This document shows, in pieces, positions 35,898 through 44,992 of a DNA stretch of 64,000 nt (positions are counted from its first letter, which is position 1; every line of letters begins with the position of its first letter). The notes under the pieces are model-generated. The model did no database searches. It worked only from the letters and a program-made list of their open reading frames with translations, and had not been told where the DNA came from. A program made the position numbers and the translations under genes. Source of the DNA: Nostoc sp. JL33 (GTDB lineage Bacteria; Cyanobacteriota; Cyanobacteriia; Cyanobacteriales; Nostocaceae); assembly GCF_017114985.1 (NCBI RefSeq), contig NZ_JABXKP010000049.1, forward strand, positions 165,643-229,642. The letters run 5' to 3'.

Positions 35898-38873
35898 ATG
35901 AACCCTTTTCAAGTCACCAAATATAGTGATCAAGAACCAAGCGAGAAACAACAAAAAAGATTTCCAGGGTGGTTTGCTTTAGATTTTGGTACGTCGAATT
36001 CGACAGTCACACTTTTCGATCCAATTGAAGTACCGATCGCAGAAATTTTACCCAAAGAACAAGAAATACGCTTACGCGATCGCTTATCACAATGGCTAAG
36101 TTCTCCCGCCTCAGTGGCTTTACCAGATGTCAGCAATGATGATTGGGAAAAGTTTATCGCAGAAATTAGCAAAAACCTGGAAATAGAACCCAGCCGATTG
36201 AGTGAAGTCTTTGAAAGTGACAATAAAGAGCGATTTTTGGAAGCAATTCGCCAAATTGAGCTTTCTTTAGGAAACAGCGAGAGGTTCCGCCGTGCTGTCA
36301 GCAAAAAACTTTACCAAATCTATCATGAGGTGTTCCGTGTTCCTACCCTAGAGTCGCAAAATCTGATCCCAGTTGTGCTGGATATCGATCGCCGCGATAC
36401 GGAAATTCCTAGCGAGTCGGAAATTTCGCAGTTAGGAGACTTAAAACTGCGGATGGGTAGGGAAGCTAGAGATAACAGAAAAAAAGCGATCGCTCAAGGT
36501 ACAAGCAGTTCTTTAAAGGAAATTATCAGCAGGTTTCATCATTCACCCAAACGCTATTTTGGTCAGGAGCGATCGTTTTCAGTTATTTTGGATGGTGAAG
36601 AAGAAACAATTACCGCAAATCAACTGATTCAATCTGCTTGGGCGCATTTAATCGAGTTAACTGAAGATTATCGCCAACGCGCACGACGCAGATTTTCAGA
36701 AGGAAATTTTTTGACAGCAGTTGTCACTTACCCAACTGTCGCCCCACCGGTTGTTCGCAAGGAAGTTAGGGAACTGGTTGAACAGTTGGGGATCGATGAT
36801 GTGCAAACTGCTTATGATGAAGCCGTTTCCGTGGCGATATTCTTTTTATGGCGAGAATTTGGCGGTAATCTCAACATTGGTATTGAGTCATTCAAAACCC
36901 GTTGTCATCAAGCAGGAAACAAATGGTCACAAAATGTCCTCGTCTTGGACATTGGTGGGGGAACCACAGACTTAGCTTTAATTGAACTCACCTTAGAAGA
37001 TAAAACCCCTACCTTTACCGACTATGAAGACCGAGGTTTAGGAGGACGTTACTATAAACTCACCCCCAAACTATTAGGTTCATCTGGTCATTTGCAATTA
37101 GGTGGTGAGTTAATTACACTGCGAATTTTTAGATTATTAAAAGTTGCGATCGCAGACTTTTTGTTGACAGCAGTAACAACAGGTGATATTGAAAACGAAA
37201 AGCTAGAAGATTTAATTAACTCTGAGTTAAACGAGCGGTTCTTAGAACAAGGAAAATTCAAAAGTGGCAGTCTTTTAAAATGTCTGGACAAAGAGAATCC
37301 CGAAGGTGATATCGCTTACAAAGATGCGCTTGATACTGCCGAGAAAGTATTGCCTACCCGTTGGCAACAAGCACCCCAACGCCTGCAATCTTTTTATATT
37401 CTCTGGGATCATGCAGAAGCAGCTAAACTGAAACTGGGACAAAAGCCACCAACAGATAATTCTCTATTAACCTTCACACTTTCTGAGCAGCAAATTTCCG
37501 AACTGCTCACCCAAAGCGCCGTTAAATTGCAAGTCAATGATCCAAATAGCATCTGCGTTACCCTAGATAACCAGCAATTTGAACGAGCCGCCGCTTCCGG
37601 TATTAAAGAAGCGATTGGTATTGCCAAAGGATTAATGGAAAGTCGTTTGCGTCCCGATGATCTCACCAAAGATTTTTGGAATTCCCAAAAAGTTGATTGG
37701 TTAATTTTGTCTGGTAAAACTTGTAATCTCGATATAGTGCAGCGCCAAATCTACCAGGAATTTAGTAAGTCTCCATATTTTGTCTGGAATCCAGAACGAA
37801 TTACCTTTGTGCTGGAATTTACTAAGCTAGCCACCTCCGCCGGTGCTTGCTATGCCGAGAAACTGCGAAGATTGAGATTCGATCCAGAAGAGTCTAAAAG
37901 CTTGCTGCGTAAGGGAGCCAACCAGCTAGAAATTGATGTCAAAAACCTATTTTATTATTTGCCCTGCAACTTCAAACGCAAAACCCAAAGCAACGATTTG
38001 TTAACTATATTCAAAGCTGGACAAGAACTCTATCAACTCGCACCTTGGGAAACTGTCGCCAAAGTTCGTACTCAATGGCAAGGCATACAATTAACTAATA
38101 TCATCTATCGTCAAGACTACGAGGATGGAGATTTACGACTTTGGGGTAGCTTTGACGGCAAAAACCTGATGAAGAAGCTAGGAATGGAAGAAGTAGAGTT
38201 TCTGAAAAAAATCAAAGTCCAGTTTGAGATTGACCAAACCCTGGAATTTAATGTGTTGCTTTGTCAGGGGAATCCCCATTATTTAATTGATATTCCTGGT
38301 ATTGATTTGGGATCGGTAGTTTCAGAAACATCAGCGCTATTTACTGATGGTAAATTGAACTGGAATATTGCAGTGGAGCGCTTCAATAAAGACTTGAACG
38401 ATGGTGATATTGCCGTCAATGTTATTGAGTCAGCAACTGTTGATCAACCAGATGCCTATCATCTTGTATTTGAAGTAGGAAATGATGGTAGTAGAAGGTT
38501 TCAAAAATTTCACTATTTGCGCGATGGGGTAACGCAACCAGGAAGCGGGTTAATTAGTAATCCTTTACCTCCCTTCCCGCAAACTGGCCAGCACACTTTC
38601 TATGTTTACCAAACAGATGCCGAAACCAACTGTAAAAAATGGATACGAATTGGCGCACTCAGCAAACCAGATGTAACTACCGATTACCCTTGCCAATATC
38701 GTGTAACTCTCGATGATCAAGGTATTCTGCGGATGCACGCTGGTGAAGTCCCTTACTGGACATCAAAAAGTCAGGAATGCCTAAAAGAAGAGGGATGCGT
38801 TTATGTTGCTGAATTAGAGTTGCAGCCCAACGAAGTTGATAAAGAACGCGATCCATTTTGTGGCATACATTAA
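35898..38873 (+). CDS. Hsp70-like ATPase, SrfB-like
   Basis: A 991-aa protein with an actin/Hsp70-type ATPase fold. Phosphate-1 loop DFGTSNST is at residue 29, phosphate-2 loop DIGGGTTDLALIEL at 351-364 and the adenosine loop LILSGKTCN at about 602. A long insert separates the first two, and about 330 residues follow the ATPase part, rich in beta strands towards the end (YQTDAETNCKKWIRIGAL). It is much longer than DnaK (about 640 aa) and lacks a recognisable substrate-binding domain. Length and motif spacing fit the SrfB-type group, often encoded beside a large GTPase, as here. Function unknown; a chaperone-like switch working with the GTPase is a reasonable inference. Confidence 0.8.
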   Translation: MNPFQVTKYSDQEPSEKQQKRFPGWFALDFGTSNSTVTLFDPIEVPIAEILPKEQEIRLRDRLSQWLSSPASVALPDVSNDDWEKFIAEISKNLEIEPSRLSEVFESDNKERFLEAIRQIELSLGNSERFRRAVSKKLYQIYHEVFRVPTLESQNLIPVVLDIDRRDTEIPSESEISQLGDLKLRMGREARDNRKKAIAQGTSSSLKEIISRFHHSPKRYFGQERSFSVILDGEEETITANQLIQSAWAHLIELTEDYRQRARRRFSEGNFLTAVVTYPTVAPPVVRKEVRELVEQLGIDDVQTAYDEAVSVAIFFLWREFGGNLNIGIESFKTRCHQAGNKWSQNVLVLDIGGGTTDLALIELTLEDKTPTFTDYEDRGLGGRYYKLTPKLLGSSGHLQLGGELITLRIFRLLKVAIADFLLTAVTTGDIENEKLEDLINSELNERFLEQGKFKSGSLLKCLDKENPEGDIAYKDALDTAEKVLPTRWQQAPQRLQSFYILWDHAEAAKLKLGQKPPTDNSLLTFTLSEQQISELLTQSAVKLQVNDPNSICVTLDNQQFERAAASGIKEAIGIAKGLMESRLRPDDLTKDFWNSQKVDWLILSGKTCNLDIVQRQIYQEFSKSPYFVWNPERITFVLEFTKLATSAGACYAEKLRRLRFDPEESKSLLRKGANQLEIDVKNLFYYLPCNFKRKTQSNDLLTIFKAGQELYQLAPWETVAKVRTQWQGIQLTNIIYRQDYEDGDLRLWGSFDGKNLMKKLGMEEVEFLKKIKVQFEIDQTLEFNVLLCQGNPHYLIDIPGIDLGSVVSETSALFTDGKLNWNIAVERFNKDLNDGDIAVNVIESATVDQPDAYHLVFEVGNDGSRRFQKFHYLRDGVTQPGSGLISNPLPPFPQTGQHTFYVYQTDAETNCKKWIRIGALSKPDVTTDYPCQYRVTLDDQGILRMHAGEVPYWTSKSQECLKEEGCVYVAELELQPNEVDKERDPFCGIH

Positions 38874-38909
38874 CTGGAGTGATCATAGCCTCACGCAAAT
38901 GCATTAAAC

Positions 38910-38989
38910 CTCTGCGTTCCTTTGCGCCAACTTTTGCGCTCCTGGAGCGTTTAAAAAATTAATGTTTTTAAACCCAAAGGAACGCAGAG
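38910..38989. repeat. Inverted repeat between Hsp70-like and third cluster gene
   Basis: CTCTGCGTTCCTTTG (38910-38924) is perfectly matched by CAAAGGAACGCAGAG (38975-38989). The loop carries CTCCTGGAGCGTTTAAAAAA. It belongs to the common dispersed-repeat text of such genomes and could attenuate transcription into the next gene. Confidence 0.7.
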
Positions 38990-39075
38990 TAAACGCATAG
39001 GGGCGCAGAGTTTTGCCAAATTGAATTCGCTACGAATTAATGATCACATACAGGTAATATTTGGAAGTGATATTC

Positions 39076-40167
39076 ATGCAGCACTTGCATCAGCTATTAG
39101 AAATAAAAAACTCGGAATTAGCCCGGTTACTGCGGTTGAGCCTGTATGGACTAGAGGCTACCTTAAATCAGGCTCGCACAGAATTTCCGCTAGATCCAGG
39201 AGCTAAGGTATGCGATGATGTGCTGCAAGAACTTCATAGCCTGTTGCAACCTGCGCCCCCACAGCAAAATACTGGTTGGGAAGATGCGCCAGATGATTTA
39301 AAACTAAGTCAACTCCGGGAAGCTTTCGATTCTGACTCAGAACTTAGTTATTATCTGGGTAATTCCCAACTGCAAAGCCAAACAGATTCTGATTTATGGA
39401 ATGAGATTCAACGCAAACTGCTGCGAGTTCCAGAGGATTTGGCTGCATCTTGGCGATCGCGCACCTTGGATATGGCTCAAGAAGTTGGTGCGATCGCAGA
39501 TCATTCTAATACCTTTCAACTTCCGTTTATCCGCGATGAAATTATCTACCCCGGTCTTAGTGGTACTATTCAAACTCAGGGATTGAGCTTGTCTCAACAA
39601 GGACTTTTAAATTATAAAGTTACTCAAGATAATACATCAGATATATTAGCAGGATTCCTATATTTATATCTAAAATTGATTGAAATTGACCCGGATTTAC
39701 ATCATGCCTTAAAGAGCGTTTTTAGCTTCGATGTTATCTCTTTACACTCCAAACCAGAACAGCGCCATCAATATATTGATGCTTTAAGCGATCGCTTCCA
39801 ACGCACCAAAAAAACTGAGGAAAATACTGATCCTCTATCAATTCTACGTGCCTGGATTGACATGGACGAAGCGATACATTCCCTAGTCTTTATACCACCG
39901 GCTGAACGCTATTCTTGGTGGGGAAAGCTACAACATGAATCACGACGCATCCTGAAAAAAGTCACTGATCAGGCAAATAATGCAGGTAATGAAGTGCGAA
40001 TTCGCCAATTATCGGGACTTTATGCAGATATCTGTGCTTTATCTAAGGATGACTTACAACTAGACTGTGGTGGTATTCCTGGCGAAGTCTTAACTTGTCT
40101 TCGGGTATATGCGCGAATTAATCAGGAAGAATCTCCAGGTCGTGTAATATTTCGCTCATCACGGTAG
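39076..40167 (+). CDS. Unknown protein, third member of the GTPase/Hsp70-like cluster
   Basis: The track starts at a TTG (39061); the ATG at 39076 gives 363 aa and is preferred (MQHLHQLLEIKNSELARLL). The protein looks soluble and helical, with a central part of shorter hydrophobic segments (PFIRDEIIYPGLSGTIQTQGLS) and a C-terminal helical half (DALSDRFQRTKKTEENTDPLSILRAWIDMDEAIH). No known motif is recognised. By position it would take the place of SrfA in a SrfABC-like set, but sequence evidence for that is lacking. A terminator hairpin follows 39 bp after its stop. Confidence 0.65.
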   Translation: MQHLHQLLEIKNSELARLLRLSLYGLEATLNQARTEFPLDPGAKVCDDVLQELHSLLQPAPPQQNTGWEDAPDDLKLSQLREAFDSDSELSYYLGNSQLQSQTDSDLWNEIQRKLLRVPEDLAASWRSRTLDMAQEVGAIADHSNTFQLPFIRDEIIYPGLSGTIQTQGLSLSQQGLLNYKVTQDNTSDILAGFLYLYLKLIEIDPDLHHALKSVFSFDVISLHSKPEQRHQYIDALSDRFQRTKKTEENTDPLSILRAWIDMDEAIHSLVFIPPAERYSWWGKLQHESRRILKKVTDQANNAGNEVRIRQLSGLYADICALSKDDLQLDCGGIPGEVLTCLRVYARINQEESPGRVIFRSSR

Positions 40168-40205
40168 GGTAATTGCGGATTTTTCGCAAGTTTTCTAATT
40201 CTTGA

Positions 40206-40257
40206 GATTATCAGGCAAGGCAGACAATTTTGCTAATCCCCGCCTTGCCTCATAATC
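40206..40257. terminator. Bidirectional terminator hairpin
   Basis: GATTATCAGGCAAGGC (40206-40221) pairs with GCCTTGCCTCATAATC (40242-40257) apart from one C-C mismatch. It sits between convergent genes, the third cluster gene and the Hlip gene, and may end both transcripts, though T-runs are weak. Confidence 0.7.
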
Positions 40258-40281
40258 TAATGAAGGTAAAAACGTTTAAAT

Positions 40282-40461
40282 CTAGAGGATGCCCCAGAAG
40301 TGTAAAATCCCTTGACCAGAAAAGGCTTCAAGTAGAACGACAGATAAAAAACCAATCATTGCAAAACGACCGTTCCAGTTTTCGCTCTGAGGAGTGAAGC
40401 CCCAGCGCAAAGCATTAGGATCTTCTGGAACCGAAAGCGTAGTCTTCTTGACGTCTGCCAT
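40282..40461 (-). CDS. High-light-inducible protein (Hlip)
   Basis: A 59-aa protein too short for the ORF track. It begins MADVKKTTLSVPEDP and carries the chlorophyll-binding helix signature ENWNGRFAMIGFLSVVLLEAFSGQG, with the ExNxRxAM motif of the light-harvesting-complex superfamily, and ends HFWGIL. Hlips bind chlorophyll and carotenoid, associate with photosystem II assembly complexes or ChlG, and dissipate energy under light stress. The ATG lies about 9 bases after a GGAG (CTCGGAGTATTATTT). It stands alone, convergent with the GTPase cluster. Confidence 0.93.
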   Translation of the reverse strand: MADVKKTTLSVPEDPNALRWGFTPQSENWNGRFAMIGFLSVVLLEAFSGQGILHFWGIL

Positions 40462-40686
40462 AAATAATACTCCGAGCTTTTATGTTGTAACAGTTATAAC
40501 TGCCTGTAAAGTAATGTAACAGACTTTTACAAAAATGCAACACTTAATTGGAGCAAAAATGAAATTTAGTTAGCTAGCATATATTAAGTATACGTAATTT
40601 ACCGTTAATATGCTGGGCGAGAGCTAGACACTGACCAAAAACTTGAAATTGATACACATTATCCCCGTTAGGGGAAGAGGTTATGT

Positions 40687-41088
40687 TCAGAAGGCAGAAG
40701 GCAGAAGTTGAACCCGATCAGAAAACTTTTCTGCAAACTTGCGATCAAAGGTGATTACTTGAACTTGCTCTTGAATTGCGGCGGCAACAAACACCGCATC
40801 ATAAAAAGAATGGTTTTTCTGTACTGCTAGCTCTAGCGCAGTATCTCGAATATCAATAACAGGAATAATTTTAGTTACCAATGATTCCGCATCTTTCAAA
40901 ACCTCAAGCCCAATAGTTAGCGGTAGCTGTCTAAATACAATCCATTGCCATACAACATTACCCAATTCAGCAAAGAAAGAATCGGGAACAATAATTTGTT
41001 CCGCTCTTTCTAAAGCAGAAAGTGCTTGCTCATGTTGAGATTCTACACGTAACAAAGCATACACGAAAACCATCGTATCAATCACCAT
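40687..41088 (-). CDS. PIN-domain ribonuclease toxin (VapC-like)
   Basis: A 133-aa PIN-domain protein. The ORF in the track is longer, but the ATG at 41088 overlaps the antitoxin stop (TGATG) and starts the domain directly (MVIDTMVFVYALL). Four acidic residues expected in the active site are present: Asp4, Glu41 (FFAELGNVVW), Asp97 (SFYDAVFVAAA) and Asp115 (ITFDRKF). VapC toxins cleave tRNA or rRNA with Mg2+ or Mn2+. Which RNA this one cuts is unknown. It is translationally coupled to the upstream gene. Confidence 0.88.
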   Translation of the reverse strand: MVIDTMVFVYALLRVESQHEQALSALERAEQIIVPDSFFAELGNVVWQWIVFRQLPLTIGLEVLKDAESLVTKIIPVIDIRDTALELAVQKNHSFYDAVFVAAAIQEQVQVITFDRKFAEKFSDRVQLLPSAF

Positions 41089-41303
41089 CAAAGTCGTCCT
41101 TGTTCTTTCCACTCTTGCAGTTGGCTGCTCGACTGAATCGGCAATATCTCCCAACGTTTACGGATTCGAGCGATCGCTGCTTTTCTTGTTGACTCATTTG
41201 CTCCCTTCACTTCTGCCAGCAGGTAGCTAATTAACCTCAGCCGTGCTGAGTTTGAGAGGTCTTTCGTTTGATTCATCAGTTCTTGTAGCTGTTCTTGACT
41301 CAT
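41088..41303 (-). CDS. Putative antitoxin of the PIN toxin
   Basis: A 71-aa helical protein (EQLQELMNQTKDLSNSARLRLISYLLAEVK) ending in a charged tail (RKRWEILPIQSSSQLQEWKEQGRL) that could wrap the toxin. Its TGA shares one base with the toxin ATG. No AbrB, RHH or Phd motif is evident, so the DNA-binding class is unassigned. The call rests on position and size. Confidence 0.7.
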   Translation of the reverse strand: MSQEQLQELMNQTKDLSNSARLRLISYLLAEVKGANESTRKAAIARIRKRWEILPIQSSSQLQEWKEQGRL

Positions 41304-41720
41304 TTAGTGCTCCTTAATGGCATCCCGAATATCTTGTAAAATGTTGTGATAAAATTTCCCGTTGGTCATCAAAGCTTTTTATCTCATCTCATTCCATCAT
41401 TTTCTCTCATCCCTTGCTAAATCTCTGCCTCCAACGGGAGCCAAATTGCCTCCGCATTACCCAAAGGTTTCGAGTAATTTTCCCTTTAGCTTCTGGTTTA
41501 ACTCACTTTTTGCGTAGTTTAACAAATCTTCTAGACTCGCAACCGAATTAAGGACTTGGCGGCCTTGCGTCCGAACTCATGGTGGAAGCATTAACCTCAG
41601 TTACGCTACAGGAGCAGACAATGAAAGCATTAATGGTGATTTAGTCAGAGCATACAACAATAGTTTTTAGCAAACAAATTGAGTGTTTCTATTACCCTAA
41701 GTGTGACATTTATACGAATT
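41304..41720. other. Intergenic region with possible gene remnant
   Basis: No intact gene is seen. On the minus strand, 41576-41457 encodes a protein-like stretch without a start (GRQVLNSVASLEDLLNYAKSELNQ, ending LLETFG and stop), perhaps the end of a broken gene. The region also has C/T-rich text (CTCATCTCATTCCATC) near 41380. Confidence 0.35.
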
Positions 41721-42566
41721 ATGCTCAAAAGTCCCCTACGATATCCTGGTGGTAAGTCGAAAGCAATAAATCAAATAGTCGAATATTTACCAGAGAGCTT
41801 TTCAGAATTTCGAGAGCCTTTTGTCGGTGGTGGTTCTGTATTCATTTATTTAAGACAAAAGTTCCCTAATCTAAAGATTTGGATTAACGATTTAAACCGC
41901 GAACTCTTCTTATTCTGGAAGTTTGCCCAATCTGATTTATCTAAGTTAGTTAAAGAAATTCGACATATTAAAGTTAAATATACAGATGGCAAATTACTCT
42001 TTGCAGAATTAACAAGTGTAGATGTCAACAATTTATCTGATTTTGAAAGAGCCGTTCGCTTTTTTGTCCTCAATAGAATTACTTTTTCAGGAACTGTAGA
42101 ATCAGGTGGCTTTTCCCAAGAAGCTTTTTATAAAAGATTTACTGATTCTTCAATAGAACGATTAGAAAAATTAGAATATATTCTGGACAAAAATGTTCAA
42201 ATTACTAATTTGGATTACAGCCACCTATTAAAATCAGAAGGGGAAGATGTATTTATATTTTTAGATCCGCCATATTTTAGTGCTACAAAATCAAAACTAT
42301 ATGGTAAAGACGGTGACTTGCACACTTCTTTTGAACATCACAGATTTGCTAACCTTTTGCAACAATGTCATCATCGCTGGCTAATTACCTACGATGACTC
42401 ACCGCAGATTCGAGAAAATTTTCAATCGGCTAATATCTCAGCATGGGAATTACAGTATGGGATGAATAACTATAAGCAGAGTGGTGCGGCTAAAGGAAAA
42501 GAGTTATTCATTACTAACTACGAAGTTCAACGGAATTTAGACAAAATCGCATCTTCTATTGCATAG
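41721..42566 (+). CDS. D12-class N6-adenine DNA methyltransferase (Dam-like)
   Basis: A 281-aa DNA adenine methylase; the ATG at 41721 is used because MLKSPLRYPGGKSKAI is the normal start of the family (motif X). The SAM-binding motif is FREPFVGGGSVFIY and the catalytic motif DPPY lies at 182-185. Order X-I-IV is the alpha class that includes Dam and phage DpnM-type enzymes. Its target is unknown; a GATC specificity would modify every HIP1 site, but this is speculation. No restriction gene is adjacent, so it may be an orphan. Its last 40 bases overlap the convergent epimerase gene. Confidence 0.88.
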   Translation: MLKSPLRYPGGKSKAINQIVEYLPESFSEFREPFVGGGSVFIYLRQKFPNLKIWINDLNRELFLFWKFAQSDLSKLVKEIRHIKVKYTDGKLLFAELTSVDVNNLSDFERAVRFFVLNRITFSGTVESGGFSQEAFYKRFTDSSIERLEKLEYILDKNVQITNLDYSHLLKSEGEDVFIFLDPPYFSATKSKLYGKDGDLHTSFEHHRFANLLQQCHHRWLITYDDSPQIRENFQSANISAWELQYGMNNYKQSGAAKGKELFITNYEVQRNLDKIASSIA

Positions 42567-43552
42567 TCCAGCAACCACGGTGTCGCAAACTGCTGCGGTT
42601 CTTGAGGTGGATGAGTCCTCTGCCAATCAATGGTTTGCCGCAACGCTTCATCTAACGGTACAATTTCCTTGTATCCCAACTCTTGACGGATACGAGTTGA
42701 GTCTACAAACCAATCTTGCTCTGCATTGAGAGGTAATTTCCACTCTGATGGTAACTGGCTTTTGGGTACGATAACAACTTTGCCCTGCCATCCTGCTATT
42801 TTCCCGACTCTGGTGATGCGTTGAGCTTCGGTAAGTGCTTCTACATCAGCGACATGATAAATGCGACCAGTTGCGCGTTCATTTGTCACTGCTAGTGCGA
42901 TCGCATACGCTACATTTTCTACATAGCCGTAAGAGCCACGCCATCGAGCCGTACTGTCTTCCAAAACAATCGCAGGACGGTTATCATCCATCCGCCGAAG
43001 ATAGGAATACAGGCGATGCCGGAAATCTCTGGAACCATATACCATTGGCAGGCGTATAATCGTTCCGGGTAAGTTGGATGCCATCACCACCTGCTCCACC
43101 AGAATCTTTTCATAATCAATTGGGACAGCGATCGGTCTAGAGGGCATTTCCCGGTATGGACAGAGTTGTTGGCGCAGGGGCGAATCTTCAGTAAGTGGTA
43201 CAGGTACAACATCAGATTCCTTACGCCAAAGTACATCGTATGCACGATACACATCCATACTGCTGATTACAACAACACGCTGGGCAATATCCTCAAATGT
43301 GTTCGTGAGAGTGAGTGCATCTTGTTCGTTATAGGCAATCATATCTACCACAACTTGAGGCGAAAGCTGCCTAAACTTGCTTTTCATCTCCAAAAGATGG
43401 GAGCGATCGCCCAAAATTTCATGCACATTTGGTGGTAAGTTAGTTGTAGTTTTTCCGCGATGAAATACGCTCACTTCATGACCCATTGCAATCAGTTGAC
43501 GAACTACAGGAGGGCCAATAAAATTTGTCCCACCAATGACGAGTATTTTCAT
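42527..43552 (-). CDS. NAD-dependent epimerase/dehydratase (extended SDR)
   Basis: A 341-aa extended short-chain dehydrogenase-like protein. The ATG at 43552 overlaps the clpP stop by four bases (ATGA) and begins [20 protein letters not shown], the Rossmann NAD-binding motif. Unlike true epimerases, the YxxxK region reads DYEKILVEQ, so the catalytic pair could be Tyr-Lys there; DVYRAYD follows the active-site strand. Relatives include chloroplast RNA-binding CSP41 and sugar epimerases. Substrate unknown. The coupling to clpP suggests a shared transcript. Confidence 0.82.
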   Translation of the reverse strand: MKILVIGGTNFIGPPVVRQLIAMGHEVSVFHRGKTTTNLPPNVHEILGDRSHLLEMKSKFRQLSPQVVVDMIAYNEQDALTLTNTFEDIAQRVVVISSMDVYRAYDVLWRKESDVVPVPLTEDSPLRQQLCPYREMPSRPIAVPIDYEKILVEQVVMASNLPGTIIRLPMVYGSRDFRHRLYSYLRRMDDNRPAIVLEDSTARWRGSYGYVENVAYAIALAVTNERATGRIYHVADVEALTEAQRITRVGKIAGWQGKVVIVPKSQLPSEWKLPLNAEQDWFVDSTRIRQELGYKEIVPLDEALRQTIDWQRTHPPQEPQQFATPWLLDYAIEDAILSKFR

Positions 43553-44211
43553 TTTTGGTTTCCATTCCATTGCTGTTTATCGATATTAGAGTTATTTGCA
43601 GATTGAATAGATGCAGATGTTTTCCAGATGATACTGTCAATTAAACCGTAAGCTTTTGCTTCTTCGGCACTCATGAAAAAGTCACGTTCCGAGTCCAGTT
43701 CAATCTGCGCTGGCGATTTACCAGTATTGGCAGCGAGTATTTTGTTAATTAATTGGCGGAAATACAACATTTCTTTGGCTGCAATTTCAATATCAGATGC
43801 TTTTCCCTGAGTGCCTCCTGATGGTTGATGAATCATAATTCGAGCATTTGGTAAAGCATATCTTTTGCCATTAGTTCCAGCAGCAAGCAAGAATGATCCC
43901 ATTGAAGCAGCAAGACCGATGTATACAGTACATACTTCTGAACGAATTTGATTTATGGCATCGTAAATAGCCATTCCTGCTGTCACCGAACCTCCAGGAC
44001 TGTTAATATACAATGTGATATCTTGCTCTGGATCTTCAGCATCAAGAAATAGCATTTGTGCAACGATGAGGTTAGCTGTCTCGTCTGTAACTTCGTTTCG
44101 CAAAAAGATAATTCGCTCTGCAAGTAAGCGTGAATAAATGTCTAATGCTCGTTCCCCTCTATCTGATTGTTGAATAATCATTGGAATGCTGATTTGAGTC
44201 TGGTCATTCAT
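43549..44211 (-). CDS. clpP: ATP-dependent Clp protease proteolytic subunit
   Basis: A 220-aa ClpP peptidase. The track starts at a TTG, but that TTG carries the GGAG Shine-Dalgarno for the ATG at 44211 ([15 protein letters not shown]), which is therefore chosen. The catalytic triad is intact: Ser103 (GLAASMGSF), His128 (MIHQPSGG) and Asp177 (SERDFFM). The tetradecameric barrel degrades substrates fed by ClpC or ClpX. Cyanobacteria have several clpP genes and also the inactive ClpR; this one is an active-type subunit. No clpX is adjacent. The next gene is coupled by ATGA. Confidence 0.94.
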   Translation of the reverse strand: MNDQTQISIPMIIQQSDRGERALDIYSRLLAERIIFLRNEVTDETANLIVAQMLFLDAEDPEQDITLYINSPGGSVTAGMAIYDAINQIRSEVCTVYIGLAASMGSFLLAAGTNGKRYALPNARIMIHQPSGGTQGKASDIEIAAKEMLYFRQLINKILAANTGKSPAQIELDSERDFFMSAEEAKAYGLIDSIIWKTSASIQSANNSNIDKQQWNGNQK

Positions 44212-44422
44212 ATTTGATATCTCCAAAAAAGATAAAATAACTCCTCAAATATTCCCGTTTCAAAAATAAAACTTGGAATAATCAAGTCTGTTTAGTCATA
44301 TTTAATTTTCCCAAAGCTCAATTTAATTTGCCTTGGCTAATACTTATCTGAGTACAGATGATAATGTTGCCAATCTTTGAATTTAAATGTAGATATTGGC
44401 GTGCAATATGTGAATTTCCGCT

Positions 44423-44992
44423 TTAACTGGTGCAATGTGTGACTAAGATTTGCGGTAGCTTTTCATGCAAACTGTAGTTCCATCCACCATTGAGAAAATA
44501 ACTAAGAACGATACTATCTAATGCCTTATATCTACCAACGGGTATTGATGAGAATACAGTGCTGCGATTATTTGGTGCTAGTGTCTGTGTCCCTGCCTTG
44601 GACTCAGGCATAAATTTGCCTTGCCAGGGTTGGGAAAGTTGCATTGGTTCATTTGGCTTGATGGCTTTTTGAATCAAACCTTTATGTTCGAGTAGAAGTT
44701 TCGTACCCCCAACTACGGGTTGGATTGTCCAGGTAACAATTGAAGGCTGGCACATCATACTGTCTTGCCAAGTGAAGGCAAGGCATCTTGGCTCATCGAG
44801 TTCAATTACCTCACAGTCTATGTTTCCCTCCAGCCCTGGTAGTGTCGAATGCAAAAATCGGAATTTGTGTCCCAAACGCGGCTCAAAGTCGTTTTCCATT
44901 AACCATACTGCCAATGCCTGACGGTTAGTGAGTACCTGCCAAACCCGTTGGGGAGGATAGGGATAAAACACTTCCATATTCAATCGGAGCAT
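44423..44992 (-). CDS. SRPBCC/AHSA1-type domain protein
   Basis: A 189-aa protein. The ATG at 44992 shares one base with the stop of the ArsR gene (TGATG), so it is chosen over the longer frame. The N-terminal 130 residues form an AHSA1-type START-like domain (VFYPYPPQRVWQVLTNRQALAVWLM, then LAFTWQD...VTWTIQPVVGGTKLLLEHKG). The remaining part (from about residue 130) is less typical. Such domains coupled to ArsR regulators bind small hydrophobic ligands. The ligand is unknown. Confidence 0.85.
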   Translation of the reverse strand: MLRLNMEVFYPYPPQRVWQVLTNRQALAVWLMENDFEPRLGHKFRFLHSTLPGLEGNIDCEVIELDEPRCLAFTWQDSMMCQPSIVTWTIQPVVGGTKLLLEHKGLIQKAIKPNEPMQLSQPWQGKFMPESKAGTQTLAPNNRSTVFSSIPVGRYKALDSIVLSYFLNGGWNYSLHEKLPQILVTHCTS

